From Paracoccaceae bacterium (GTDB taxonomy: Bacteria; Pseudomonadota; Alphaproteobacteria; Rhodobacterales; Rhodobacteraceae): a stretch of 23,170 bases of DNA. A program made the translations under genes and the position numbers. The notes beneath the pieces were generated by a model that saw nothing but the letters and a program-made list of their open reading frames with translations, searched no databases and was not told where the DNA came from. Positions 1 through 8,726 of this stretch are shown here, in pieces (the stretch's first letter is position 1; each line of letters opens with the position of its first letter). The stretch spans positions 1-23,170 of the forward strand of contig NYTF01000033.1 in the NCBI GenBank assembly GCA_002683355.1, written 5' to 3'.

Positions 1-468
1 GACGCTGACAAAGCTGTTAATTACTATCGTGAGCGTTATACCAAAATTGGCCTTTTCGAAAACCATGTTTATCCTGGGGTCCCAAAAGCTTTAGAAGAGT
101 TGAAAGCAAATCATCTTAAGATGTATTTAATGACTGCTAAACCACACTCATATGCGAAAAAAATTACCGCGTACTTTGGAATATCAAAGTTTTTAACTTA
201 CGAATTTGGCTCAGAGTTAGACGGAACAAATATTGATAAAGCTGATCTGATCAAAAATGCTTTAAGACTCCTGAAGATTCCCGCTAAGGATGCAGTTATG
301 GTTGGAGATCGTAAATATGATATTATAGGTGCCAAGAAAAACGCTGTCAAAACTATAGGGGTTTCTTGGGGATACGGGTCAGACGTTGAGTTAAAAAAAG
401 CAAAACCTGACTATATCGTAAATAATCCGTTAGAATTAACCAAAACTATTTTAAACTCATCTGCCTAA
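1..468 (+). CDS. HAD-superfamily hydrolase, phosphoglycolate phosphatase-like (5' truncated by window)
   Basis: The frame is open from base 1, so the start and HAD motif I (the nucleophilic DxD) lie upstream of the window. Visible are the cap-to-core transition (VYPGVPKALEEL), motif II (LMTAKP, Thr at visible codon 45), the downstream motif III lysine region (SYAKKI) and motif IV (GDRKYDIIGAKKN). The GSELDG and GVSWGYG stretches are typical of the phosphoglycolate phosphatase / 5'-nucleotidase-like HAD-IA group. Such cytosolic enzymes remove phosphate from small phosphorylated metabolites. The exact substrate cannot be read from this half. It ends 72 bases before dapE on the same strand, a gap with no clear terminator, so cotranscription is possible. 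Confidence 0.85.
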   Translation, partial: DADKAVNYYRERYTKIGLFENHVYPGVPKALEELKANHLKMYLMTAKPHSYAKKITAYFGISKFLTYEFGSELDGTNIDKADLIKNALRLLKIPAKDAVMVGDRKYDIIGAKKNAVKTIGVSWGYGSDVELKKAKPDYIVNNPLELTKTILNSSA

Positions 469-540
469 CTTATTTTCAATATAATTGTAGCAACTATAAA
501 AATAATTAACTAAACTGAATTCCTATAACAGGGAGCTATA

Positions 541-1689
541 ATGAATTTTGAGACAGACCCATTAAAAATAACCGCTGACCTTATAAGATGTAAATCCATT
601 ACCCCTCATGATGATGGAGCCATAGATCTTCTAAAAACTATTTTATCAAATGCAGGCTTTAGTTGCTCTCTTGTTGATAGAGGGGGAATTTCAAATCTTT
701 TTGCCATATGGGGCGCAGAAAGAAATGGGAAAACTTTTGGTTTTAACGGGCATACTGACGTTGTTCCAGTGGGTGATATTTCACTATGGTCTGTAGACCC
801 ATTTGGTGGGGAAATTAAAGATGAAAAGATTTGGGGACGAGGAGCGTGTGATATGAAATCTGGCGTTGCTGCTTTTGTAGCGGCAGCAATTGATTACATA
901 AAAAATTCTCCACCAGATGGTACTCTTGTTATTGCTATTACTGGTGACGAAGAAGGCGACGCGAAAGATGGAACATTAGCAATACTTGATTGGATGGAAT
1001 CAAAACAAATTAAAATTGATGCATGCTTGGTTGGTGAGCCTACAAGCGTTGAAGAGATTGGTGATACAGTAAAGATTGGTAGGAGGGGCTCTATGACGGC
1101 TCACCTTACCGTCATCGGAAAACAAGGTCATACCGCTTACCCACATCGAGCAAATAACCCTATTCCTGCCTTAGCTAAATTAATATCTAAACTAGCCAAC
1201 TACAAACTGGACAAAGGAAGTGAACATTTTGATCCATCAAATTTGTCGGTAACAACAGTCGATACAGGAAATAAAGCTAATAATGTTATACCATCAAAAG
1301 TCACAGCATCAGTCAACATCAGGTTTAACAATCTTCATTCTTCGAAATCATTAACAAAATGGTTACTGGATGAAACAAATTTGATAGCAGAAGAGTTTGG
1401 TTTAGACATTTCATCAACGTTTAAGGTTTCTGGTGAGAGTTTTTTAACAGTACCAGGAAATTTCTCAACTATGGTGCAAAATACTGTATTAAACGAAACT
1501 GGGATTTTACCTGAGCTTTCCACATCAGGAGGAACATCTGATGCAAGGTTTATAAAAAACCACTGCCCTGTTATTGAGGTTGGACTAGTAGGAAAATCCA
1601 TGCATCAGACCGATGAATACGTCAACTTAGAAGATGTTTTAAAATTAAAATCTATTTATTCATCTATACTGAAGAATTATTTTTCTTAG
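541..1689 (+). CDS. dapE: Succinyl-diaminopimelate desuccinylase
   Basis: M20-family zinc amidohydrolase that cleaves N-succinyl-LL-2,6-diaminopimelate to succinate and LL-diaminopimelate in the succinylase branch of lysine and peptidoglycan synthesis. At 382 residues it has the usual DapE length. Metal and catalytic residues are in place: His71 and Asp73 in GHTDVVP, bridging Asp104 in GACDMKSG, catalytic Glu137 and ligand Glu138 in GDEEGD, Glu166 in VGEPTS, and His355 in KSMHQTDEY. The dimerisation-domain motif GKQGHTAYPH (about 193-202) and the GGTSDARF substrate loop are also present. A good ribosome site (AGGGAG, 530-535) sits five bases before the ATG. A perfect TATAAT at 480-485 could be a -10 but lacks a convincing -35. 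Other M20 peptidases such as ArgE are less likely, given GGTSDARF and the overall match. Confidence 0.95.
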   Translation: MNFETDPLKITADLIRCKSITPHDDGAIDLLKTILSNAGFSCSLVDRGGISNLFAIWGAERNGKTFGFNGHTDVVPVGDISLWSVDPFGGEIKDEKIWGRGACDMKSGVAAFVAAAIDYIKNSPPDGTLVIAITGDEEGDAKDGTLAILDWMESKQIKIDACLVGEPTSVEEIGDTVKIGRRGSMTAHLTVIGKQGHTAYPHRANNPIPALAKLISKLANYKLDKGSEHFDPSNLSVTTVDTGNKANNVIPSKVTASVNIRFNNLHSSKSLTKWLLDETNLIAEEFGLDISSTFKVSGESFLTVPGNFSTMVQNTVLNETGILPELSTSGGTSDARFIKNHCPVIEVGLVGKSMHQTDEYVNLEDVLKLKSIYSSILKNYFS

Positions 1690-1793
1690 GCAAATTATAA
1701 ATATAATCTCAATTTTCTAATAAATATTGTAACCTTGATTGAAAGTGGTTTGAATAATCTAGGTAATTTGTCTAAAGGTCTTTAAGTTTGCCC

Positions 1794-1802
1794 TGTTATA
1801 GA
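1794..1802 (+). promoter_or_regulatory. Candidate extended -10 promoter for rnr
   Basis: TGT followed by TATAGA forms an extended -10 (TGnTATAga) 32 bases before the rnr ATG. No good -35 lies at the expected distance. The same TGTTATA core recurs upstream of typA, the phospho-lyase gene and dnaN, which supports it modestly. Confidence 0.3.
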
Positions 1803-1833
1803 AAATCTATTTATTAATTGGATTTAAATACTA

Positions 1834-3879
1834 ATGAAAAAAAATAGGAGGTATAGAAGAAGTTTTTCAAAATTAAATAAATTTATCACTAAGGCTCAAG
1901 TTACAGAGTTTACTGATGACCAAGATATTATCCTCAAGCTTGACGATAAAAAAAAGACACAAGCCCTATACATCCCTTCAAACAAAGATCCAGTTTTAAA
2001 AATTGGTGACAATATACTTGTTGAAATAATTGAGACACATCATGATGATAATTTATTATCAGCCAAATTTATCAATATCATAGATAACAATAAAATAAAA
2101 ATCATAGGAATTTTTTTTAAACAAAACAACAAGAGTTTTCTGCATTCAATTCTCAAAGGTTCTAAAAAGAAATGGGCTGTGGATCCAAGCTTTGAAAAAA
2201 AAGCTATTGATGGTGATCTAGTGGAAGCATACCAACCACTTTCAGGATCACAATACCAAAAAAAGGGGTTAGAAATTTCACGTATAGTGGGTAATATTCA
2301 CAATGCCAAATCTTTAAGTTTAATCGCGATTGCCGAACATAATATTCCAAATGAATTTTCCAAAGAGATTTTAAATGGTCTTGGTAAAAATAAAAATTCT
2401 CAACCAAATCAAACGGATTTAAGAGACTTACCCTTTATAACAATTGATCCAGCTGATGCGCGTGATCATGATGATGCCGTTTTTGCTGAAGAGGACACAG
2501 CTCAAAATAATTTGGGGGGATATATTATTTGGGTTGCCATTGCGGACGTAGCCAAGTTTGTAAAAATTGATAGTCCAATTGATATAGAGGCAGAAATCCG
2601 AGGAAACTCAACATATTTTACAGACCGTGTTGTTCCCATGCTACCAGAAATAATTTCAACTGACTTATGCTCCCTAAATGAGAATCAAGAACGCTCCTGT
2701 ATAGCAGTTCGTATGAAAATAAATTCAATTGGAGAAAAAATAGAACATAAATTTGTAAGAGCCACTATTATATCAAAAGCTTCTTTGAAGTATGAAGAGG
2801 TGCAAGATGCTTTTGATGGGACTACAAATAATAAGACTGATCATTTGTATGAAAAGGTACTAAGGCCTCTTTATTTAGCCTATCAATCTACATTGCTTGC
2901 CAAGAAAAAGCGGCAACCGCTAAACCTCAACCTTCCTGATCGCGAGATTCAATTAAATGATAATGGCGAAGTAAGTTCAATAAAATTTAAAAAACAGTTA
3001 GAAGCTCACGAATTGATAGAGGAGTTCATGGTAATGGCCAATGTTTGTGCGGCTGAAACTTTAACAAGCACTAATACAGACGCATTATATAGAGTTCACG
3101 AAGAACCAAAGTTAGAACGTGCACAAAGTCTAAACGAAACGATAAAGTCAATCGGTTTAAATCCTCCCAATTCTAAAAACCTAAAAACATCTGATTTAAA
3201 TAAATTATTAAATCAGGCTGAGGGCACTGATTATTCCAAATTAATAAACTTCTCTGTATTACGCACAATGACACAAGCATATTACGCCAAAAGTGATTCA
3301 TCACATTTTGGATTGAATCTCAGAAAATATACCCATTTCACCAGTCCTATAAGGAGGTATGCAGATTTAATAGTTCATAGAGCGTTAATTGCAGCCCATG
3401 GCTGGGATAAAGATATCTCAACTAAAGCAGAAAGATTAAGACTAGAGAAAATTGCTGTTCATATTAGTATGACTGAGAGACGCTCAATGGTTGCAGAGAG
3501 AGAAACTGTTGATAGGTACATGGCTCAGTATTTAAAAAACAAAATTGGTCAAGAATTCAATTGCATTATTTCAGGAATAACTCGATTTGGAATTTTCATC
3601 CAAATAAATGAAATTGGTGCTGATGGGTTAATACCACTTTCAAATTTTAGTAATGAGTATTTTAGATATAACGAAAAAGACAACAGTTTAATTGGATCTC
3701 TATCAAATCAAAAAATTCAAGTTGGGATGAATGTTACAGCATTACTTATTGAGGCCGATGAAACATCAGGTGGCCTAAGATTTAAGCTTTCAGAATTGAA
3801 TGGTCAGAATTTTGATCAATCTAATAGAAGCAACAGATTTAAGATTAAGAAAAGCAAATTGAAAAAGAAAAAAACTTAG
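1834..3879 (+). CDS. rnr: Ribonuclease R (3'-5' exoribonuclease), lacking the N-terminal winged-helix domain
   Basis: RNB-family processive 3'-to-5' exoribonuclease that degrades structured RNA and takes part in RNA quality control. The catalytic signature TIDPADARDHDDAV lies at 203-216 with Asp205, Asp211, Asp213 and Asp214 as the Mg-binding aspartates. Cold-shock-like segments occupy about 20-130. The RNB tail motif HFTSPIRRYADLIVHR is present, then an S1 domain around 575-650 (FNCIISGITRFGIFIQI) and a Lys-rich tail ending KKSKLKKKKT. At 681 residues it is shorter than the usual 720-800. The protein begins where homologues leave the winged-helix domain (KKNRRYRRS resembles the basic linker after it). 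An in-frame stop at 1825-1827 blocks any upstream extension. No clear Shine-Dalgarno sequence is visible. The gene ends 20 bases from the convergent typA stop. Confidence 0.92.
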   Translation: MKKNRRYRRSFSKLNKFITKAQVTEFTDDQDIILKLDDKKKTQALYIPSNKDPVLKIGDNILVEIIETHHDDNLLSAKFINIIDNNKIKIIGIFFKQNNKSFLHSILKGSKKKWAVDPSFEKKAIDGDLVEAYQPLSGSQYQKKGLEISRIVGNIHNAKSLSLIAIAEHNIPNEFSKEILNGLGKNKNSQPNQTDLRDLPFITIDPADARDHDDAVFAEEDTAQNNLGGYIIWVAIADVAKFVKIDSPIDIEAEIRGNSTYFTDRVVPMLPEIISTDLCSLNENQERSCIAVRMKINSIGEKIEHKFVRATIISKASLKYEEVQDAFDGTTNNKTDHLYEKVLRPLYLAYQSTLLAKKKRQPLNLNLPDREIQLNDNGEVSSIKFKKQLEAHELIEEFMVMANVCAAETLTSTNTDALYRVHEEPKLERAQSLNETIKSIGLNPPNSKNLKTSDLNKLLNQAEGTDYSKLINFSVLRTMTQAYYAKSDSSHFGLNLRKYTHFTSPIRRYADLIVHRALIAAHGWDKDISTKAERLRLEKIAVHISMTERRSMVAERETVDRYMAQYLKNKIGQEFNCIISGITRFGIFIQINEIGADGLIPLSNFSNEYFRYNEKDNSLIGSLSNQKIQVGMNVTALLIEADETSGGLRFKLSELNGQNFDQSNRSNRFKIKKSKLKKKKT

Positions 3880-3899
3880 TAGTCAAAAAGTAAACATCT

Positions 3900-5720
3900 T
3901 CAGCTTGCTACTCTTGCCTGCCTTTTACGCTCATGAGGGTCCAAAAATCTTTTCCGTAATCTAATGTTATTCGGAGTAACTTCAACCAATTCATCATTAT
4001 CAATATAAGAAATAGCCTCTTCCAAAGAGTGTATTATTGGAGTCGTTAACCGTACTGCTTCATCTGTGCCACTAGCTCTAACATTTGTTAATTTTTTACC
4101 TTTGAGTGGATTAACCTCTAAATCATTTTCTCGGCTGTGCTCTCCAATAATCATTCCCTCATAAACATCTTCTTGAGCCCGAATAAACATTTTTCCGCGC
4201 TCTTCTAAATTGAAAAGTGCATAAGCAACAGAAACTCCTTTTTCCATAGATATTAATACACCTGCACGACGACCAGGAATACTTCCCTTGTATGGTGACC
4301 AATCATGAAAAACTCGATTCAAGACACCAGTTCCCCGGGTATCTGTCAAAAACTCTCCTTGATATCCGATAAGGCCTCGCGATGGAACGTTTGCAATAAT
4401 TCTTGTTTTTCCAACGCCTGCAGGTTTCATCTCGACTAACTCACCTTTTCTTGGCCCAGTAACTTTCTCTATCACAGCACCAGTATATTCATCATCTACG
4501 TCAATCGTAACCTCTTCGATAGGCTCATGCTGCTGACCATTGATATTTCGAAACAGGACTTGAGGTCTAGATATCGATAATTCAAACCCTTCTCGACGCA
4601 TATTTTCAATCAAAACTCCCATTTGAAGCTCACCACGACCAGCCACCTCAAAAGCGTCTCCACTTGGTGTATCTGTTACTTTAATCGCCACATTTGTTTC
4701 TGCTTCTCTAAGTAATCTGTCTCTAATAACCCTTGATTGCACTTTTTTGCCATCACGGCCCGCCATTGGACTATCATTTATACCAAATGTTACAGAAATC
4801 GTTGGTGGATCAATTGGTTGCGCGGGAATTGCTCTTGTAACTTCAGCAGAACAGAGAGTATCTGCTACTGTTGCTTTTGACATTCCAGCTAAAGTAACGA
4901 TGTCACCAGCCTCTGCTAAATTAATTGCCTGCTGAGCCAAACCCCTGAATGCTAATATTTTTGAAACCCTAAAGTTTTCAATTTTGACACCATCACGTGA
5001 TATTGCATTAATCATTTCACCGGTCTTTAAAGTACCAGACTCAACACGACCAGTTAGAATTCTGCCAATAAATTGATCTGCACCTAATGTAACTGCTAAC
5101 ATTGAAAATGGTTTCTCACGCTCTTCAATCTGTTTTGGTGTAGGTACATGTGAAACTATAAGAGAAAATAATTCTGATAAGTCTTTTCTGGGACCATCTA
5201 AACTAGTATCTGCCCATCCAGATCTTCCAGAAGCATACATGATTGGAAAATCTAATTGTTCATCATTTGCTCCCAAATTGGCAAATAAATCAAAACAATC
5301 ATTTAATGCTCGATCAGGCTCTCCATCAGATTTGTCTACTTTATTTACTACCACTATTGGACAGAGTCCCATAGCCAATGCTTTAGCAGTTACAAATTTA
5401 GTTTGAGGCATGGGACCTTCTGCAGCATCAACTAATAAAACTACTCCATCAACCATTGATAAAATTCGCTCAACTTCACCACCAAAATCAGCATGACCTG
5501 GCGTGTCTACTATATTTATTCGAATTCCATTCCACTCGACACTTGTAGCTTTCGCAAGAATAGTAATACCCCGCTCACGTTCAAGATCATTTGAATCCAT
5601 CATACGTTCAAGAACTTCTTGATTGTCTCTGAATGCCCCTGACTGTTTAAGAAGCTCATCGACCAAGGTGGTTTTACCATGATCAACATGCGCAATAATT
5701 GCTATATTACGTAAATCCAT
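3900..5720 (-). CDS. typA: Translational GTPase TypA/BipA
   Basis: Ribosome-associated GTPase of the EF-G/LepA class, implicated in 50S assembly and in growth at low temperature and under stress. The length, 606 residues, is standard. The G domain carries G1 AHVDHGKT (10-17), the G2 segment ERGITI (49-54), G3 DTPGH (72-76) and G4 NKVD (126-129). EF-G-like domains II, III and V follow, then the TypA-specific C-terminal domain that ends in a basic tail ([15 protein letters not shown]). AAAAGG nine bases before the ATG is a plausible ribosome site. The gene stands alone, convergent with rnr and 80 bases downstream of the kinase gene stop. That gap holds a candidate promoter. Confidence 0.97.
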   Translation of the reverse strand: MDLRNIAIIAHVDHGKTTLVDELLKQSGAFRDNQEVLERMMDSNDLERERGITILAKATSVEWNGIRINIVDTPGHADFGGEVERILSMVDGVVLLVDAAEGPMPQTKFVTAKALAMGLCPIVVVNKVDKSDGEPDRALNDCFDLFANLGANDEQLDFPIMYASGRSGWADTSLDGPRKDLSELFSLIVSHVPTPKQIEEREKPFSMLAVTLGADQFIGRILTGRVESGTLKTGEMINAISRDGVKIENFRVSKILAFRGLAQQAINLAEAGDIVTLAGMSKATVADTLCSAEVTRAIPAQPIDPPTISVTFGINDSPMAGRDGKKVQSRVIRDRLLREAETNVAIKVTDTPSGDAFEVAGRGELQMGVLIENMRREGFELSISRPQVLFRNINGQQHEPIEEVTIDVDDEYTGAVIEKVTGPRKGELVEMKPAGVGKTRIIANVPSRGLIGYQGEFLTDTRGTGVLNRVFHDWSPYKGSIPGRRAGVLISMEKGVSVAYALFNLEERGKMFIRAQEDVYEGMIIGEHSRENDLEVNPLKGKKLTNVRASGTDEAVRLTTPIIHSLEEAISYIDNDELVEVTPNNIRLRKRFLDPHERKRQARVAS

Positions 5721-5753
5721 TTATTTGCGCCTTTTAAAGAGAGTTTTGCGCGC

Positions 5754-5762
5754 ACTATAACA
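5754..5762 (-). promoter_or_regulatory. Candidate extended -10 promoter for typA
   Basis: On the minus strand TGTTATAGT forms an extended -10 (TGn-TATAGT), giving a start near 5747 and a leader of about 27 bases. The -35 region is poor, which is usual when a TGn extension is present. Confidence 0.4.
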
Positions 5763-5800
5763 AGCTGAAACAAAAGGCCAGAAGTAAATTGAAGATTAGT

Positions 5801-6757
5801 TTACTTTTCTAGAAATTTCTTAGCCTCTTTCAACGCTCTTTGTTTATAAATATCTATGACAGAGCTCCCTTTCTTTGCTCGAGAGATTATCCAAGATGAG
5901 GTTGCTAATACCCGTAACATCGAAAAAATTGGGAAAAGTTCAAAATCTGCATCAGTTAAATAACGATCTTTTCCATAGCCATTTAAAATTGCGTCACATC
6001 TATTTTGATAATGTTTATCTTCAATACTTTGGATAGTAGCTGTAGCCAAATCATAGATAGGAAAGCCATATCCACAGTCATCAAAGTCTATCAAAGTTAA
6101 ACCATTAGGACCATTAAACACGTTTTCCCTGATAGCATCACCATGTAGTAGTAAAGTCTCTGCTCCATCGAATTTATATTTTTGCAAAATTAATTTAACT
6201 TTATTTCTGGTTAACTTTAAAATATATTTTTCTTCTTGTGAGAGACCCGAGGATTCCCAGAACCTACCCCAATTAGGTGTTTCACCTAAAAGCCCATCAA
6301 TATCCCAAAGTGGGCGTTTGAACCAATCTGGAAAATTTAAATCTTCTGTCAGATTATGAAGATCTGCCAATAACATCCCTAGCTCAAAGTATATTTTTTT
6401 TCCCGAACCTTTAATTGGAATTTTAGCATCTCCAATAGGTGCTCCCTCTACCCATTCGATCATAGTGGCAACCAAATCAGACGACACTTGAATAACATCT
6501 TCACCTTTATGACTTTCAATTGGACATGGTACTGGAAATCCTTTTTTTGCCAATGCCTTTGTCCACCACATTTCAGATTTTATTTCAGTAAGATCTTTAT
6601 ATCCGGGTCTATGAAGTCGAAGTGCTGCTTTGATGTTATTCTTTAGTATGACACCAAACACTGCATTTTCTCTATGTTTTATTAATTTTGGAAGCTTATT
6701 GCATCCTCCCCAAAAGTTGCACGCTTTTTCTGCATAAAACTGAAGTTCAGAGCTCAC
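5801..6757 (-). CDS. APH-fold small-molecule kinase (aminoglycoside phosphotransferase / SrkA / hydroxylysine kinase superfamily)
   Basis: The protein-kinase-like fold is shown by the catalytic loop HGDAIRENV (His207, Asp209, Asn214 counted from the upstream TTG at 6763) and the metal-binding LIDFDDCGYGFPIYDLA, with Asp226. The usual ATP-site lysine is Arg in ALRLHRPGY, as in a subset of this superfamily. It should phosphorylate the hydroxyl of a small amine or amino acid in the cytosol. The GTG at 6757 is preferred over TTG 6763 because AGAGG lies six bases before it; this gives 318 residues. The gene overlaps the end of the PLP enzyme gene by 11 bases, so the two are translationally coupled. 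By homology with hydroxylysine kinase and its partner phospho-lyase, the pair probably acts in two steps. It is not evidence of antibiotic resistance. Confidence 0.8.
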   Translation of the reverse strand: MSSELQFYAEKACNFWGGCNKLPKLIKHRENAVFGVILKNNIKAALRLHRPGYKDLTEIKSEMWWTKALAKKGFPVPCPIESHKGEDVIQVSSDLVATMIEWVEGAPIGDAKIPIKGSGKKIYFELGMLLADLHNLTEDLNFPDWFKRPLWDIDGLLGETPNWGRFWESSGLSQEEKYILKLTRNKVKLILQKYKFDGAETLLLHGDAIRENVFNGPNGLTLIDFDDCGYGFPIYDLATATIQSIEDKHYQNRCDAILNGYGKDRYLTDADFELFPIFSMLRVLATSSWIISRAKKGSSVIDIYKQRALKEAKKFLEK

Positions 6758-8027
6758 ACTCAACCTCTTTCATCGCAGAGCGTAAATTATCAAGAAGTTG
6801 GTCAGCGTTGTCTTTAGAAAAAACCATAGGAGGTCTGATCTTTAACGTATTTCTATGGGGTCCCAGAACACTTAACAATACTCTTTTTTCTCTCATTTTC
6901 TCAGCTAATTTTCCCGCATATTCAGTTAAAGGTAGATTATCCTCTCCACACATTTCTGCACCAAAAAAAAGACCTGAGCCCCTGACTTGCGTAATTTGTG
7001 GAAACTCATTTTGTAATGCTTTTAATCCGTTTAATGAATAAGTGCCCACACTCAAAGCATTATCAATTAATTTATCTTGCTCTATTACATCTAGTGTGGC
7101 CTCGGCTGCCGCACATGATACTGGATTTCCTCCAAAGGTATTAAAATACCCATAGGATTGTCTAAACGATTTTATTATTTCAGCAGAAGTTACTACACTA
7201 GCCACAGGGTGCCCATTAGCCATGGGCTTACCCATTGTAACAATCTCTGGTGCAAGTCCAATTTTTTGATATCCCCACCAATTAGTTCCAAGACGACCAA
7301 AACCTGGTTGCACTTCATCAGCTATCACGATTCCACCAGCTTTTCGCACCTGCCCAACTGCCTCATCGAGAAATCCATATTCTAACGTTGGGAATCCCTC
7401 ATTAGCGAAGAATGGACATATTAATAAAGCTGCCACACCATGGCCCGACTCTTCCAAAGAGTTTATGGCGAGCGTTACGTTCTTTGCAAAATACTCTTTT
7501 TCACTCGCACGCTTTTCTTTATCATTTATTAAAGTCTTAGGCGTGCGCACAAATCTGATATGATCGCCAGTACCTCCTATTGCATTGCGTCCATAACTCA
7601 ATTGAGAAACAGCACTTGTATTACCGTGATAGGTTGAGTCTGTTACAATTATTCCTTTTCTGCCTGTATTTGCCTCCGCCATTCTCAGCGCTATATCGTT
7701 CGCTTCACTACCAGAACAAACCATAATAGCCGACTCTATTCCTTCATGGTGTTTGGATACAAGCCTTTCCACATAATTCAAAATTCCTTCATGCAAGTAA
7801 CGAGTATGAGTATTTAGAAGTTTGGCCTGTTTTGTAATTGCCTCCACAACATGGGAATGGCAGTGTCCAACATGAGGAACATTATTATAACAGTCTAAGT
7901 ATTTTTCTCCATCGCTATCCCACAACCAAACTCCCTCACCACGAACAATGTGAACTGGATTTTTATAAAATGTCGAAAAATTTGGGCCTAGTAACCTAGA
8001 ACGTTTTTCAATCAGTGTTTCTGTCAT
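6747..8027 (-). CDS. Class-III PLP enzyme of the AGXT2L group (ethanolamine-phosphate / 5-phosphohydroxylysine phospho-lyase-like)
   Basis: Fold-type I PLP enzyme of the class-III aminotransferase family. Numbering from the upstream in-frame TTG at 8039: SGSEAND (109-115) binds cofactor phosphate, Asp241 in [11 protein letters not shown] contacts the pyridine nitrogen, and Lys271 in [11 protein letters not shown] is the Schiff-base lysine. [15 protein letters not shown] near the N-terminus, [11 protein letters not shown], and [19 protein letters not shown] at the C-terminus match my recollection of animal AGXT2L1/AGXT2L2, which remove phosphate and ammonia from phosphoethanolamine or phosphohydroxylysine rather than transaminating. 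ATG 8027 is chosen since GGAG lies six bases upstream. It overlaps the kinase gene, supporting a kinase-then-lyase route. An ordinary omega-aminotransferase cannot be excluded; the substrate is unknown. Confidence 0.85.
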   Translation of the reverse strand: MTETLIEKRSRLLGPNFSTFYKNPVHIVRGEGVWLWDSDGEKYLDCYNNVPHVGHCHSHVVEAITKQAKLLNTHTRYLHEGILNYVERLVSKHHEGIESAIMVCSGSEANDIALRMAEANTGRKGIIVTDSTYHGNTSAVSQLSYGRNAIGGTGDHIRFVRTPKTLINDKEKRASEKEYFAKNVTLAINSLEESGHGVAALLICPFFANEGFPTLEYGFLDEAVGQVRKAGGIVIADEVQPGFGRLGTNWWGYQKIGLAPEIVTMGKPMANGHPVASVVTSAEIIKSFRQSYGYFNTFGGNPVSCAAAEATLDVIEQDKLIDNALSVGTYSLNGLKALQNEFPQITQVRGSGLFFGAEMCGEDNLPLTEYAGKLAEKMREKRVLLSVLGPHRNTLKIRPPMVFSKDNADQLLDNLRSAMKEVECEL

Positions 8028-8044
8028 ATGAATCTCCAAACCAT

Positions 8045-8053
8045 ACTATAACA
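8045..8053 (-). promoter_or_regulatory. Candidate extended -10 promoter for the phospho-lyase/kinase pair
   Basis: TGTTATAGT on the minus strand, identical to the element before typA. It would start transcription near 8038, only about 11 bases before the ATG and just upstream of the GGAG ribosome site. The short leader makes the call uncertain. Confidence 0.3.
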
Positions 8054-8154
8054 TTCAACCAAGAACAAATATATGTTTAGTTTAAATCTTAAAAAATTAT
8101 TATTACTAAAACTTAAACCCTTCCTAAAGCCAAAGGTTAAAACAATCCAATTTG

Positions 8155-8574
8155 TTAATCTTCTTGAACATATTTACGTAATACTTTTATTCGACCTCTT
8201 TTTGTCTTTTCATCCAAACGCTTTTTATTTGCTATCCGGGTTGGCCTCGTGTCGATTCTTGTTTTGGGTAAAATTAGAGCCTTTTTCACTAATTCTGACA
8301 ACCTCAGCCGGGCAAGATCTCGATTTCGAGCCTGACTTCTATGCTTATCAACGTGAATTACTAAAAACCCATCTTTAGTCCATCTCTGGCCAGATAAAAT
8401 CTTTAACCTGGACTTCACCGCATCGTTAAGGTTGGGCGAACTTAATACATTAAATTTCAAGGTAACCGATGTTTCCACTTTATTTACATGCTGTCCACCA
8501 GGGCCAGAGGCACGTGAAAATGTCTCCAAGAGCTCTGATTCATCAATAATAATTTTTTCTGTCACTCTTATCAT
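8155..8574 (-). CDS. arfB: Alternative ribosome-rescue factor B (peptidyl-tRNA hydrolase)
   Basis: Small release-factor-like hydrolase that frees peptide from ribosomes stalled without a stop codon. The GGQ loop GPGGQHVNKVETS is at residues 24-36 (Gln28), and a basic C-terminal tail (KTKRGRIKVLRKY), needed to enter the empty mRNA channel, closes the protein. ATG 8574 gives 139 residues, matching ArfB (about 140) and its usual N-terminus; RF1/RF2 are far longer. A further in-frame TTG exists at 8604 but lies inside a terminator stem. No Shine-Dalgarno sequence precedes the ATG. A strong minus-strand terminator ends only 17 bases upstream (8591), so expression needs read-through or a promoter overlapping that hairpin. 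TTGATT and TATATT lie there 19 bases apart and would give a nearly leaderless mRNA. Confidence 0.92.
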   Translation of the reverse strand: MIRVTEKIIIDESELLETFSRASGPGGQHVNKVETSVTLKFNVLSSPNLNDAVKSRLKILSGQRWTKDGFLVIHVDKHRSQARNRDLARLRLSELVKKALILPKTRIDTRPTRIANKKRLDEKTKRGRIKVLRKYVQED

Positions 8575-8590
8575 ATCAATATAATTACAT

Positions 8591-8620
8591 AAAAAAGGGG
8601 CCAATCAAAGTGGCCCCTTT
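8591..8620 (-). terminator. Strong Rho-independent terminator ahead of arfB
   Basis: Minus-strand reading gives a perfect 10-bp stem, AAAGGGGCCA (8620-8611) with TGGCCCCTTT (8603-8594), a 7-base loop, and a run of six T ending at 8591. It ends the small transcription unit that starts near 8770. It is 176 bases after the VUT gene stop, with the small unit between. Confidence 0.88.
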
Positions 8621-8669
8621 AAATTTCGTAAGAGTTGGGATGTAGGTCAAGTCAGACCTTGCCCTTAAG

Positions 8670-8726
8670 TTAAAGCGCAACCTCTAATAAATAACTCACC
8701 CTATTCTCCAATACCTCTTTAGACAC
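8670..8726 (-). CDS. Possible 18-residue peptide with an extended Shine-Dalgarno sequence
   Basis: GTG at 8726 begins VSKEVLENRVSYLLEVAL and then TAA. It is seven bases after GGAGG, within GAAAGGAGGTGGTCCAGT, which is complementary (two G-U pairs allowed) to about 18 bases of the usual alphaproteobacterial 16S rRNA 3' end. An in-frame ATG at 8744 would add six residues but would place the ribosome site inside the frame. The peptide has no recognised family, and is charged first, then hydrophobic. The ribosome site argues that it is translated; the product itself may not matter if it is a leader. Confidence 0.4.
   Translation of the reverse strand: MSKEVLENRVSYLLEVAL

Noticed and set aside
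1690..1833. Frameshifted remnant of the RNase R winged-helix domain
   Set aside because: Translating all three plus frames gives no helix-turn-helix-like segment, so a recent frameshift is not supported; the domain seems absent rather than broken.
5801..6757. Aminoglycoside resistance gene
   Set aside because: The kinase has the general APH fold, but its overlap with a phospho-lyase-like gene and its similarity to metabolic kinases point to amine catabolism.
8073..8378. Plus-strand open frame of about 101 residues
   Set aside because: It lies antisense to arfB, whose GGQ motif and basic tail are unmistakable; the plus-strand product is Leu/Phe-rich as expected from an AT-rich shadow frame.
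8575..8604. Ten-residue N-terminal extension of ArfB from TTG 8604
   Set aside because: It would start inside the terminator hairpin without a ribosome site, and ArfB proteins start where ATG 8574 places the N-terminus.
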